Assembly (NCBI RefSeq): GCF_000382365.1
Contig: NZ_KB908219.1
Coordinates: 156,442-220,441 of the forward strand
Length of the DNA stretch: 64,000 nt
Source: Pannonibacter phragmitetus DSM 14782
GTDB lineage: Bacteria > Pseudomonadota > Alphaproteobacteria > Rhizobiales > Stappiaceae
Reading direction: 5' to 3'
A model generated the notes under the pieces. The model was not told the origin of the DNA and did no database searches. It was given only the letters and a program-made list of their open reading frames with translations. The stretch's first letter is position 1; the number at the start of each line of letters is the position of its first letter. Of the stretch, positions 52,194-60,128 are shown piece by piece. A program made the translations under genes and the position numbers.

Positions 52194-52229
52194 CTGCGGC
52201 AAGTTGCAGATAGCTGCCCGCAAACACAA

Positions 52230-52263
52230 AAGGCCCCGTCCGGCAGAAGCTGGACGGGGCCTT
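52230..52263. terminator. Bidirectional terminator, reductase and purC
   Basis: AAGGCCCCGTCC at 52230-52241 pairs with GGACGGGGCCTT at 52252-52263 between convergent genes. Confidence 0.88.
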
Positions 52264-52277
52264 GAGGGTGTTGAGCC

Positions 52278-53042
52278 TTACTGGACGAGCGTCGGGCCGG
52301 AGCCGTTCGGGCGCTCGTTGTCGTTCAGGATGCCGAGACGGCGCGCGACTTCCTGATAGGCTTCCAGCATCCCGCCCATGTCGCGGCGGAAGCGGTCCTT
52401 GTCCATCTTGTCGTTGGTGGCGATATCCCACAGACGGCAGCTGTCCGGCGAGATTTCGTCCGCGACGACGATGCGCATCATGTCACCTTCGAACAGGCGG
52501 CCGCATTCGATCTTGAAATCGACAAGGCGGATGCCGACGCCGAGGAACAGGCCGGACAGGAAGTCGTTGACGCGGATGGCGAGCGCCATGATGTCGTCGA
52601 GTTCCTGCGGGGTGGCCCAGCCAAAGGCGGTGATGTGCTCTTCAGCGACCATCGGGTCGTTGAGGGCGTCGTTCTTGTAATAGAACTCGATGATGGAGCG
52701 CGGCAGCTGCACGCCTTCCTCGATTCCGAGGCGGGTGGCGAGCGAACCGGCTGCAACATTGCGCACCACGACTTCGAGCGGGATGATCTCGACTTCGCGG
52801 ATCAGCTGCTCGCGCATGTTCATCCGGCGGATGAAATGGGTCGGGATGCCCATGCCATTCAGCTGATTGAAGATGTATTCGGAGATGCGGTTGTTAAGCA
52901 CACCCTTGCCGTCCACAATCTCGTGCTTTTTGGCGTTGAAGGCGGTTGCATCGTCCTTGAAATGCTGGATCAAGGTTCCAGGCTCAGGGCCCTCATAGAG
53001 GATCTTGCCCTTGCCTTCATAGATACGCCGGCGGCGATTCAT
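52278..53042 (-). CDS. purC: SAICAR synthetase
   Basis: PurC joins aspartate to CAIR in purine synthesis. The 254-residue protein has [12 protein letters not shown] at the start, [20 protein letters not shown], the [12 protein letters not shown] segment near residue 97, and [10 protein letters not shown] near 175. The ATG at 53042 gives the family N-terminus [10 protein letters not shown]; longer frames do not. It usually precedes purS directly; here a LysR-reductase pair intervenes. Confidence 0.96.
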   Translation of the reverse strand: MNRRRRIYEGKGKILYEGPEPGTLIQHFKDDATAFNAKKHEIVDGKGVLNNRISEYIFNQLNGMGIPTHFIRRMNMREQLIREVEIIPLEVVVRNVAAGSLATRLGIEEGVQLPRSIIEFYYKNDALNDPMVAEEHITAFGWATPQELDDIMALAIRVNDFLSGLFLGVGIRLVDFKIECGRLFEGDMMRIVVADEISPDSCRLWDIATNDKMDKDRFRRDMGGMLEAYQEVARRLGILNDNERPNGSGPTLVQ

Positions 53043-53367
53043 GGGCACGTACCGTGTTTGCTTGAGAAAATCCATCGATGCGGGAAACTCCTGTGCGTGC
53101 GATTCTGAAGTGGCGCAAGTGCTGGCCATTTCATTCAACATCGACAATCAGCCCCGCATCAGCGGCGCGGAACTTAAACGATCCTTTGCAAAAGTACAAT
53201 GGAGCCGGGGTAATCATTTGAGGGAGCGGCTCACGTCGCGTCAGTCTCTGCGCTAGCGCGTTGATTTGCATCATTGCGGGGGATATGCAGAGCGCGGAAC
53301 AGATACCATATGAGTGGGGCCACGCAGGTGGTTGAAGGTTTGCTGTCTGCACAAGAGGAGGCATTTC
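53043..53367. other. Intergenic region upstream of purC and DUF1476
   Basis: About 325 bp between divergent genes. It must hold both promoters, but I see no convincing boxes, hairpin or gene. Confidence 0.5.
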
Positions 53368-53691
53368 ATGAGCACGTTTGACGGTCGTGGGGAGAGTTTC
53401 GAAAACAAGTTCGCTCATGACGAGGAGCTGCGCTTCAAGGCGAACGCCCGGCGCAACAAGCTTCTGGGCCTGTGGGCTGCGGAAAAGCTTGGGCTTTCTG
53501 CTGCAGCGGCAGATGACTACGCAAAGGAAGTGGTCCGTGCCGACTTCGAGGAAGCTGGCGATGAGGACGTTTTCCGCAAGATCCGCGCCGATTTCGACAA
53601 GGGCCATGTGGATCAGTCCGACCACCAGATTCGCCGTACCATGGACGAGCTGATGCACACCGCGATCGACCAGATCCAGAAGGGCATCTGA
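53368..53691 (+). CDS. DUF1476 protein, ATP synthase zeta inhibitor
   Basis: A 107-residue four-helix protein of DUF1476. In Paracoccus this family is the zeta subunit that inhibits F1-ATPase hydrolysis with its N-terminal segment. Here that segment is MSTFDGRGESFENKFAHDEE, and the core RFKANARRNKLLGLWAAEKL is typical. AAGAGGAG precedes the ATG at 53368. A terminator follows, so it is a single-gene unit. Confidence 0.92.
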   Translation: MSTFDGRGESFENKFAHDEELRFKANARRNKLLGLWAAEKLGLSAAAADDYAKEVVRADFEEAGDEDVFRKIRADFDKGHVDQSDHQIRRTMDELMHTAIDQIQKGI

Positions 53692-53718
53692 AGCATCATC
53701 TGATTGGACGTGTGACAG

Positions 53719-53749
53719 AACCTCCGTGCCTCCGGTGCGGAGGTTTTTT
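53719..53749 (+). terminator. DUF1476 gene terminator
   Basis: AACCTCCG pairs with CGGAGGTT, followed by six T, 28 bp after the stop. Confidence 0.9.
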
Positions 53750-53843
53750 GCTGGGCATGGGGATGGCGAACGGATGCAGCCTGATTCTGCCTTGCCGGGT
53801 TGTCTGACATCCTGTCTGATGAGGCAGAAAAAGGGAGGTCCGG

Positions 53844-54611
53844 ATGGCAGACAGGAAGACACTCGCAGCGCGGTTCAAGGCAGATGAAACGGTGGTGACG
53901 GCCTGGTCCGTGCTGCCGGCGCCCGTGGTGGCCGAGGCCATGGCGCGGGCGGGCTTCGGCGCGGTGACGCTGGACATGCAGCACGGCATTCATGATGCGG
54001 GCAGCATCCGCGATTGTCTGGCTGCCGTGGCGCTGGGCGGAGCGCACCGGATCGTCCGTATTCCCGTGGGCGGCAATGCCATGGCCAGCCGTGCCGCCGA
54101 CGCGGGTGCCGAGGCGGTGATTGGGCCAATGATCAATTCTGCGGAAGACGCCAGAGCCTTTGCCGCTGCGATGAAATATCCGCCGCTGGGCAGCCGCAGC
54201 TGGGGTCCCGTGCGTGCATCGATGCTGGCCGGGCAGACCATGCCGGACTATCTCGCCAGCGCCAACAGCGAGGTTCTGGCCTTTGCCATGATCGAAACGC
54301 CGGAGGCCGTCGCAGCGCTGGATGAAATTCTGGCTGTGCCGGGCATTGACGGGGTGTTCGTCGGGCCGGGCGACCTGTCGCTGACGCTGTCCAATGGCGC
54401 TGCGCTCAACCCCCACAGCGATGCCGTTCGGGAGGCCGCAGAACTGATCATCGGCAAGACCCGCACCGCCGGGCGCATTGCGGGCTATTTCTGCATGACG
54501 CCGGAGGATGTGAAGGCTGCTGAGGCCATGGGCTACCGTCTGCTCGCCCATGGCATGGATCTGCCGGTCATTCAGGGCGCCTTCCGCGACGTTCTGGCAC
54601 GGCTTGCTTGA
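53844..54611 (+). CDS. HpcH/HpaI-family aldolase
   Basis: A 255-residue class II aldolase of the HpcH/HpaI family, which cleaves 2-keto-3-deoxy or 2-keto-4-hydroxy acids with a divalent metal. Typical motifs are TLDMQHGIHDAGS near residue 43, GPMINSAEDARAF near 95, SRSWGPVRAS near 117, and MIETPEAVAALDEI with FVGPGDLSLTL near 155-180 (metal-binding Glu and Asp). Substrate unknown; no pathway genes are adjacent. Confidence 0.9.
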   Translation: MADRKTLAARFKADETVVTAWSVLPAPVVAEAMARAGFGAVTLDMQHGIHDAGSIRDCLAAVALGGAHRIVRIPVGGNAMASRAADAGAEAVIGPMINSAEDARAFAAAMKYPPLGSRSWGPVRASMLAGQTMPDYLASANSEVLAFAMIETPEAVAALDEILAVPGIDGVFVGPGDLSLTLSNGAALNPHSDAVREAAELIIGKTRTAGRIAGYFCMTPEDVKAAEAMGYRLLAHGMDLPVIQGAFRDVLARLA

Positions 54612-54759
54612 TCCGGATCAAGGACCATCCGTTCCGGCCAGCGCAACTTGACGGGGAAGATCACCGGCATGGGGCAGTGGCGCCCGGACGGCAGGCGCGG
54701 TGATCGGGATGTTGCGGCGTGCTTCTGCGCGCCGGGCATACGTAACCGGAGCCTGTGTC

Positions 54760-54975
54760 ATGTGGAAGCTTGCCGCGATTCTCTTCATCATCATCGGACC
54801 GGCACTGGCCGGTATCGGCGCTCTTGTGCCGCTGTCGGTCTATGGTCTCGACCACTTCAATCCGCTGATGCTGGCAGGGGCTGCAGCCTGCGGCCTGCTT
54901 CTCGCCATTCCGGCCAGTGTTTTGGCCGGCAAGCACATCCGCGACATGATCCAGCCCCGCAACCGGGTTGCGTGA
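54760..54975 (+). CDS. Small two-helix membrane protein
   Basis: A 71-residue protein with two hydrophobic segments (LAAILFIIIGPALAGIGALV and MLAGAAACGLLLAIPASVLA) and a basic end. GGAG precedes the ATG at 54760. It resembles short alphaproteobacterial membrane proteins sometimes mislabelled CTP synthetase. The function is unknown. Confidence 0.7.
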   Translation: MWKLAAILFIIIGPALAGIGALVPLSVYGLDHFNPLMLAGAAACGLLLAIPASVLAGKHIRDMIQPRNRVA

Positions 54976-55034
54976 GGGGGTAAAGGCTGGCGCGGGAATG
55001 TTGAAAGACTTGTCAGCCGCCGTAAGGACTTTGC

Positions 55035-55173
55035 CCCTCTCTCGATGAGACTGGCTCATCGAGAGAGGGTATAATACCAAGGCGCTAAGATGCTGACGCA
55101 TCACGCCTTGAATTTGCTCAAGCGCCGCACGGGCTTAACCCTCTCTCGATGAGGCAAGCTCATCGAGAGAGGG
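55035..55173. repeat. Twin-hairpin intergenic element
   Basis: Two near-identical perfect hairpins, each with arms CCCTCTCTCGATGAG / CTCATCGAGAGAGGG and a 5-nt loop, at 55035-55069 and 55139-55173. Each is followed by TATAAT. The 69 bp between them hold the core related to 8151-8205. The right hairpin ends five bases before the hydrolase gene end and could also act as its terminator. Confidence 0.8.
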
Positions 55174-55178
55174 TATAA

Positions 55179-55733
55179 TTACATCCGCGCCATGAAATGG
55201 GCGAAGGACATCATGCCTTCCGGCCAGGGGCCGTGGCCGCTCTCAAGGTTGATGTGGCCGGCGTAGCCCGCATCCTGGAACGTGGCGCCCCAGCTGTGGG
55301 CGAAGCCCTTGGCCACCTCGAAATCGCAGTACTGATCGTTTTGGCTTGCCACCACATGGGTGCGGAAGGGCAGGGGCATGCGCGGCACCGGCACGAAGTC
55401 GCCGCCGTCAAAGGCGGGCACGAGGCCGGGCCGGTCCCAGTCGGACGGGGCGGCGAGGAAGGCGCCCTTCACCTTGTCCTTCGGCAGCACATGGGCGCCA
55501 TGGGCAACCAGAATGCAACCGAGGGAATGGGCGGCCAGCACCACCGGGCGCTCCGCCGCCGCGATGGCGGCCAGCAGCGTCTCCATCCAGACCTTCTTCG
55601 AGGGCGTGAACCAGTTGTCCTGTTCCACCACCCGCGCGTTGGCCATCTTCTCTTCCCAGCGGCGCATCCAGTGACCGGGGTCACTGTTGGCATAGCCGGG
55701 AATGAGCAGGATGTCGGCGTCGGCGATCTTCAT
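55179..55733 (-). CDS. RBBP9/YdeN-type alpha/beta hydrolase
   Basis: A 184-residue serine hydrolase. The family signature is LIPGYANSDPGHWMRRWEEK at the start. The catalytic Ser is in AAHSLGC near residue 70, Asp in SQNDQYC near 132 and His in SGHGPWP near 167. The substrate is unknown. It starts four bases after the purB stop, so the two are an operon. Confidence 0.88.
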   Translation of the reverse strand: MKIADADILLIPGYANSDPGHWMRRWEEKMANARVVEQDNWFTPSKKVWMETLLAAIAAAERPVVLAAHSLGCILVAHGAHVLPKDKVKGAFLAAPSDWDRPGLVPAFDGGDFVPVPRMPLPFRTHVVASQNDQYCDFEVAKGFAHSWGATFQDAGYAGHINLESGHGPWPEGMMSFAHFMARM

Positions 55734-55737
55734 GGTC

Positions 55738-57066
55738 TCAGCTGTCCCCGAAGACGCGCTTGAAGATCACGTCCACGTTCTTGATGTGATAGCCGAGGTC
55801 GAACCGGTCGCGGATCTGGTCTTCGGACAGATACTGGCGCACATCTGCATCGTTCAGCAGCTCGCTCAGGAAGTCCACACCGGCCGAACCGGAAACCTGA
55901 TAGCTCTCCCAGACCTTCATGGCGTTGCGCTGCACCAGACGGTAGGCCTCCTCGCGCGAGGAGCCGGCCTGGGTCAGGGCGAGCAGGATGCGCTGGGAAT
56001 GCACAAGGCCGCCGAGACGGTCCATGTTGCCCATCATGCGCTCGGGATAGACCAGCAGCTTGTCGATGACGCCGGTGAGGCGGGCCAGCGCAAAGTCGAG
56101 GGTGACGGTGGCGTCCGGGCCGATCATGCGCTCGACGGAGGAGTGGGAGATATCCCGCTCATGCCACAGGGCGACGTTTTCCATCGCCGGGATGGAGAAG
56201 CCGCGCACGAGGCGGGCAAGGCCCGTCAGGTTTTCGGTCAGCACCGGGTTGCGCTTGTGCGGCATGGCGGAAGAGCCCTTCTGGCCGGGGGAGAAATACT
56301 CCTCCGCTTCCAGAACTTCCGTGCGCTGCAGGTGGCGGATTTCGGTGGCCACACGCTCGATGGACGAGGCGATGACGCCGAGCGTGGCGAAATACATGGC
56401 GTGGCGGTCACGCGGGATGACCTGCGTGGAGACCGGCTCGGCCTTGAGGCCCATAGCCTGCGCCACATGCTCTTCCACACGCGGGTCGATGTTGGCGAAG
56501 GTGCCGACGGCGCCGGAAATGGCGCAGGTGGCGATTTCCTCACGCGCATTCATCAGGCGCTTGCGGCAGCGGTCGAACTCGGCATAGGCCTCTGCCATCT
56601 TCAGGCCGAAGGTGACGGGCTCGGCATGGATGCCATGCGAACGGCCGATGCAGACCGTGTCCTTGTGCTCAAGGGCGCGGCGCTTGATGGCGGCCAGCAG
56701 CGCGTCCATGTCCTTCAGCAGAAGATCGGTGGCGCGCACCAGCTGCACGTTGAAGCAGGTGTCCAGAACGTCCGAGGAGGTCATGCCCTGATGGACGAAG
56801 CGGGCATCCGGGCCGACGATCTCGGCCAGATGGGTGAGGAAGGCGATGACATCGTGCTTCGTCTCGCGCTCGATTTCGTCGATGCGCTCAATGTCGAAGG
56901 TGGCCGCGCCGCCCTTTTCCCAGATGGTCTGCGCCGCTTCCTGCGGGATCACGCCAAGATCAGCCAGCGCGTCGCAGGCATGGGCTTCGATCTCGAACCA
57001 GATGCGGAATTTCGTCTCGGGAGACCAGATGGCAACCATGTCGGGGCGGGAATAGCGCGGGATCAT
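55738..57066 (-). CDS. purB: Adenylosuccinate lyase
   Basis: PurB acts twice in purine synthesis, cleaving SAICAR and adenylosuccinate. The 442-residue protein has the family N-terminus (MIPRYSRPDMVAIWSPETKF), MTSSDVLDT near residue 95, GRSHGIHAEPVTFG near 142 with its catalytic His, and the signature GSSAMPHKRNP near 260 with the flexible-loop Ser. Length is typical. It lies about 2.7 kb from purC and shares an operon with a small hydrolase gene. Confidence 0.97.
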   Translation of the reverse strand: MIPRYSRPDMVAIWSPETKFRIWFEIEAHACDALADLGVIPQEAAQTIWEKGGAATFDIERIDEIERETKHDVIAFLTHLAEIVGPDARFVHQGMTSSDVLDTCFNVQLVRATDLLLKDMDALLAAIKRRALEHKDTVCIGRSHGIHAEPVTFGLKMAEAYAEFDRCRKRLMNAREEIATCAISGAVGTFANIDPRVEEHVAQAMGLKAEPVSTQVIPRDRHAMYFATLGVIASSIERVATEIRHLQRTEVLEAEEYFSPGQKGSSAMPHKRNPVLTENLTGLARLVRGFSIPAMENVALWHERDISHSSVERMIGPDATVTLDFALARLTGVIDKLLVYPERMMGNMDRLGGLVHSQRILLALTQAGSSREEAYRLVQRNAMKVWESYQVSGSAGVDFLSELLNDADVRQYLSEDQIRDRFDLGYHIKNVDVIFKRVFGDS

Positions 57067-57248
57067 CGCGGGTCCTCATTCTGGGAAAACTGGCTGGGGT
57101 CTATCAGAGACGGGCCAGAGGCTCAATGCCATGCGGCGGTGAAGGGGCACGAAACTGAGCGAAAGCGAAGATTTGGCCAAAGTACAGTCCGAGCCCGCTC
57201 CGGCGTATCGGCATGGCGTGGCTGTTCAGGCTGCAACTGCGGGAAACC

Positions 57249-57287
57249 GCTGCGCGCTTGCCGTCAGGACCGGCAGAGGCGCGCAGC
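57249..57287 (-). terminator. Hairpin downstream of the DUF1330 gene
   Basis: GCTGCGCGC at 57249-57257 pairs with GCGCGCAGC at 57279-57287, with a nested TGCCG/CGGCA stem. It is 12 bp past the DUF1330 stop. Confidence 0.6.
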
Positions 57288-57299
57288 AAGCGGATTTGC

Positions 57300-57624
57300 T
57301 CAATTGGCAAGAATACCGGTTGCCCGGTGATCTGCATCCACCCCTTGCATGAGGATGACATCCGAAGCGGCGTTTTCCGTTCGCAGTGGCAGGATCGCCT
57401 GATAGGCCGGAGATGCATACCATGCTTGAGCATCTGGCATCGACGGAAAGGCGATGATGACGAGGTCTTCACTCCAGTCACCTTCCAGCAGGGTTTTTCC
57501 GCCGCCATGGAAAATGAACCGGCCGCCAAAGTGCACCAGGGTGCCGTCGATCTATCTCCAGATAGGTCACGATGCCGGGACCCATTTCGATCTTGCTGAT
57601 CCGGGCGATGGCATAGGCTGTCAT
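57300..57624 (-). pseudogene. DUF1330 gene with a one-base frameshift
   Basis: The ATG at 57624 (after AGGAAGGA) opens a DUF1330-like start, MTAYAIARISKIEMGPGIVT followed by YLE. The frame then fails near 57551-57556. The rest of the family sequence (LVHFGGRFIFHGGGKTLLEG, PAYQAILPLRTENAASDVIL) continues one frame over to the stop at 57300. The total of 325 bp is one more than a multiple of three, and removing one base from GAGATAG restores a full-length protein of about 107 residues. It is either a recent pseudogene or a sequencing error. It lies downstream of a membrane-protein gene opposite an XRE regulator. Confidence 0.8.
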
Positions 57625-57656
57625 GTCTCAATCCTTCCTGATGCAGACATTCCGGC

Positions 57657-58049
57657 TCAAGCGGAATGAGCATGGAAACGCCGGGCCACTACTGTGGTTT
57701 CAAGCCATGTGAAGACGGCAACGGCCAGAGCCTGGGCGATGATAAACGCCGTTCCAAAAGCGTTCGGCGCAATCACGTCCATGACGAGCAGCGCCATGCT
57801 GGCCACGATCCAGCCAATGTTTCCCAGGATGATGATCCCTGCCACTGCGGTCATGTGGCAGAAGCGGAACGCGATGGCGGCAATGAAAGCGGCGACGGGC
57901 AGAAGAAGCACGCCAACCCAGGTGGAGAGTGCCGCAGGTATTTCCGTGATCGCTGCCAGGGGCGAGGCTGCGGCAATCAGCAGCGCGCCCATGGCAAGGC
58001 AGGCTGCTGCATCTGCGAGAAGGATTGTTTTCAGGGAAAGAAGAGGCAT
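57657..58049 (-). CDS. Four-helix membrane protein of unknown function
   Basis: A 130-residue protein with four hydrophobic segments (about residues 8-30, 42-64, 66-90, 98-122) and a short basic end. No family is recognised. It is divergent from the XRE regulator gene and is followed by the frameshifted DUF1330 gene 32 bp later, so those two were probably an operon under that regulator. Confidence 0.75.
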   Translation of the reverse strand: MPLLSLKTILLADAAACLAMGALLIAAASPLAAITEIPAALSTWVGVLLLPVAAFIAAIAFRFCHMTAVAGIIILGNIGWIVASMALLVMDVIAPNAFGTAFIIAQALAVAVFTWLETTVVARRFHAHSA

Positions 58050-58130
58050 TGGACTGTCCTGTCGAGTGCTGGAAGCGGGACCATCCCGCCTCTGCTATGC
58101 CCAGACTTCTCCGGATTGCTTCTGAAGGCG

Positions 58131-58176
58131 ATTACCTCCAAGGTAATAGCTTCGAAGCAGCGGCTCCCACTATTCT
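58131..58176 (+). promoter_or_regulatory. Operator and promoter of the XRE regulator gene
   Basis: ATTACCT-CCA-AGGTAAT at 58131-58147 is a perfect 7-bp inverted repeat. TATTCT at 58171-58176 is a likely -10 box placing the start site at or near the ATG at 58183, with no ribosome site visible: a possible leaderless mRNA. Confidence 0.5.
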
Positions 58177-58182
58177 GCGTCC

Positions 58183-59025
58183 ATGAAAACCATGACGGCT
58201 TCCGCCAATGTCACAAATCCCGGTTCAATCGGCACGATGCTGCGCGTCTGGCGGCAGCGCCGGAGGCTCAGCCAGCTTGAACTGGCTCTGGACGCCGGTA
58301 TCTCGCAACGGCATCTCTCCTTTATCGAGTCGGGCCGGTCGGTGCCGGGCAAGGACGTGATTTTACGCCTTGTGGAGCAGCTGAAGGTGCCGCTCAGAGA
58401 CCAGAACCCCTTGCTGATGGCCGCCGGTTATGCCCCCATGTTCGCGGGCCGCGCCTTGGAAGATCCGGGAATGGCGGCGGCTCGCGAGGCCGTCGGAACC
58501 ATCCTCAAGGCGTTTGAGCCGCACCCCGCCTTGGCCGTCGACCGCCACTGGAACATGGTCGACGCCAACGGTGCGCTTGCCGTTCTGCTTGCCGGTGTGG
58601 ATCCAAAGCTGCTGGAGCCGCCGGTGAACGCCCTCCGCGTCAGCCTGCATCCGCAAGGGCTGGCGCCGAGGATTGTGAACTTCGGCGAATGGCGCCGCCA
58701 TGTTCTGGCCCGTCTTGCCGCGCAGATCGAAGCCTCTGCTGATGTTTCTCTACAGGCCCTTGAAGCAGAGCTGCGGCGCTATCCGGCCGCGACAAGCCGC
58801 GAGATGGCGGGGGTAAGCGGCTGTTCCGGTGCTGAGGGTATCGCCGTTCCCCTGCGGCTGCAGACTGAAGAAGGCCTGCTCTCGTTCATCAGCACAACCA
58901 CGATCTTCGGGACAGCGCTCGACGTGACCCTGTCTGAGCTTGCGATTGAAGCCTTCCTGCCCGCCGACCCTGAGACAGCCCTGCGCATGGCCTCACTCGT
59001 CCCGGCAAGGACAAGCAGTTCCTGA
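58183..59025 (+). CDS. XRE-family regulator with MmyB-like sensor domain
   Basis: A 280-residue regulator. The N-terminal helix-turn-helix (LRVWRQRRRLSQLELALDAG, then ISQRHLSFIESGRSVPGKDV) is followed by an MmyB-type ligand-binding domain (VDRHWNMVDANGALAVLLAG and a C-terminal TIFGTALDVTLSELAIEAFLP segment), thought to bind a fatty-acid-like ligand. It is divergent from the four-helix membrane gene. No Shine-Dalgarno precedes the ATG. Confidence 0.9.
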   Translation: MKTMTASANVTNPGSIGTMLRVWRQRRRLSQLELALDAGISQRHLSFIESGRSVPGKDVILRLVEQLKVPLRDQNPLLMAAGYAPMFAGRALEDPGMAAAREAVGTILKAFEPHPALAVDRHWNMVDANGALAVLLAGVDPKLLEPPVNALRVSLHPQGLAPRIVNFGEWRRHVLARLAAQIEASADVSLQALEAELRRYPAATSREMAGVSGCSGAEGIAVPLRLQTEEGLLSFISTTTIFGTALDVTLSELAIEAFLPADPETALRMASLVPARTSSS

Positions 59026-59092
59026 GGTGTAACACCTGACTTGATTGCCTTCCGCAGGGTGAGCCGTCATTTCCCTGCAAGCAACAGCGTTG

Positions 59093-60058
59093 CTAGGCTT
59101 GCTTTGCCGGGGCTGATGCCGTCAGCCGCCGGGCCAGCGGGCGGGCGAGATAGGGCAGGGTGTAGATCGGCAGCTGGCCCAGGCCGAAATAGAGCCAGGC
59201 AAGGTCCGGCAGGGTGCCGCCAAGGGCGGCAACCATCAGCCCCATGTTCCTGTTTCCGGCAGAATAGGCGATGACGAAGGCATCGCTGCGCAGGGCCGGG
59301 GCAAAGACCAGCATCGTCAGGCCGGCCTGTGTCAGCGTCACCGCATAGGTGAGGGCCACGATGCCGAGCGACACCAGCGGGCGGCTGGCAAAGCTTGCCG
59401 CCACACCATCCATGACGGCGACGGCGAAGAAGAACAGCAAAAGCACGTTGCCGCCGCTGATCACATCCTGCGCGGCGGCGATCCTTGCTTCGCCTGCCAG
59501 CCGCCGCAGCAGCGCGGCAACAGCCATGGACCCGGCCAGCAGGCCGAACAGCTTGAGGCCCAGTGTCAGGCTGTCGAGCGGCAGCGTCTCGCCCAGAATG
59601 AGATAGGCGGTGAAGGGAGCGGTGAGCGGCACCAGCAGCATGGACAGGGCCAGAACCGTGAGGCTGAGCGCGCCGTCAAGCTTCAGGAAATACATGAAGG
59701 CAGGCGAGGACATGATGGCCGGGGCTGCCGTGACGATGAACAGCGCCATGGCAAGATCGGGCGCAGCCTCCCGCAAGCCCGCCGCCGCGGCGAGGAGGGC
59801 GGCGCCCGTGGGCAACAGAAGCATCATCCAGAGGCTGGCCGCCAGCACCAGCCCGGGGCGGCGCAGCCGGGCCAGAACGGCGGTCTGGTCCACTTTCAGG
59901 AAGGCCAGCACCAGCAGCGCGAAAATGGCTTCGGACACAAAGGGCCGCGCCAGGGAGGAGAGGCCCGGCAGCACCATGCCGGCGAAGGCGCTCAGGGCCA
60001 CCGCCCCCGTGCCCCGGCGGCCCAGCCAGCCGAGCGCGCCTGTGAGGGAAAGGGCCAT
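59093..60058 (-). CDS. SBF-like (bile acid:sodium symporter fold) membrane transporter
   Basis: A 321-residue protein with about nine or ten hydrophobic segments. GMVLPGLSSLARPFVSEAIF near residue 28 and the late AYSAGNRNMGLMVAALGG motif near 270 fit the SBF/arsenite-exporter superfamily, in which such a broken-helix region binds substrate. Substrate is unknown. The start ATG is at 60058. It is divergent from the FAD oxidase gene. Confidence 0.65.
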   Translation of the reverse strand: MALSLTGALGWLGRRGTGAVALSAFAGMVLPGLSSLARPFVSEAIFALLVLAFLKVDQTAVLARLRRPGLVLAASLWMMLLLPTGAALLAAAAGLREAAPDLAMALFIVTAAPAIMSSPAFMYFLKLDGALSLTVLALSMLLVPLTAPFTAYLILGETLPLDSLTLGLKLFGLLAGSMAVAALLRRLAGEARIAAAQDVISGGNVLLLFFFAVAVMDGVAASFASRPLVSLGIVALTYAVTLTQAGLTMLVFAPALRSDAFVIAYSAGNRNMGLMVAALGGTLPDLAWLYFGLGQLPIYTLPYLARPLARRLTASAPAKQA

Positions 60059-60128
60059 ACGGTAATTCTCTCCTTTAGGTGTTGGCGAAAGAGGCTATAA
60101 GCGTCAGAATGTTAAGCAACTCGGGCGG

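Noticed and set aside
55070..55075. TATAAT after the 55-kb hairpins as a promoter
   Set aside because: No -35 box at proper distance outside the hairpin, and both copies belong to a repeat, so the match may be incidental.
57104..57673. 189-codon minus-strand frame across the DUF1330 locus
   Set aside because: It is a different frame from both conserved DUF1330 halves and has no family residues.
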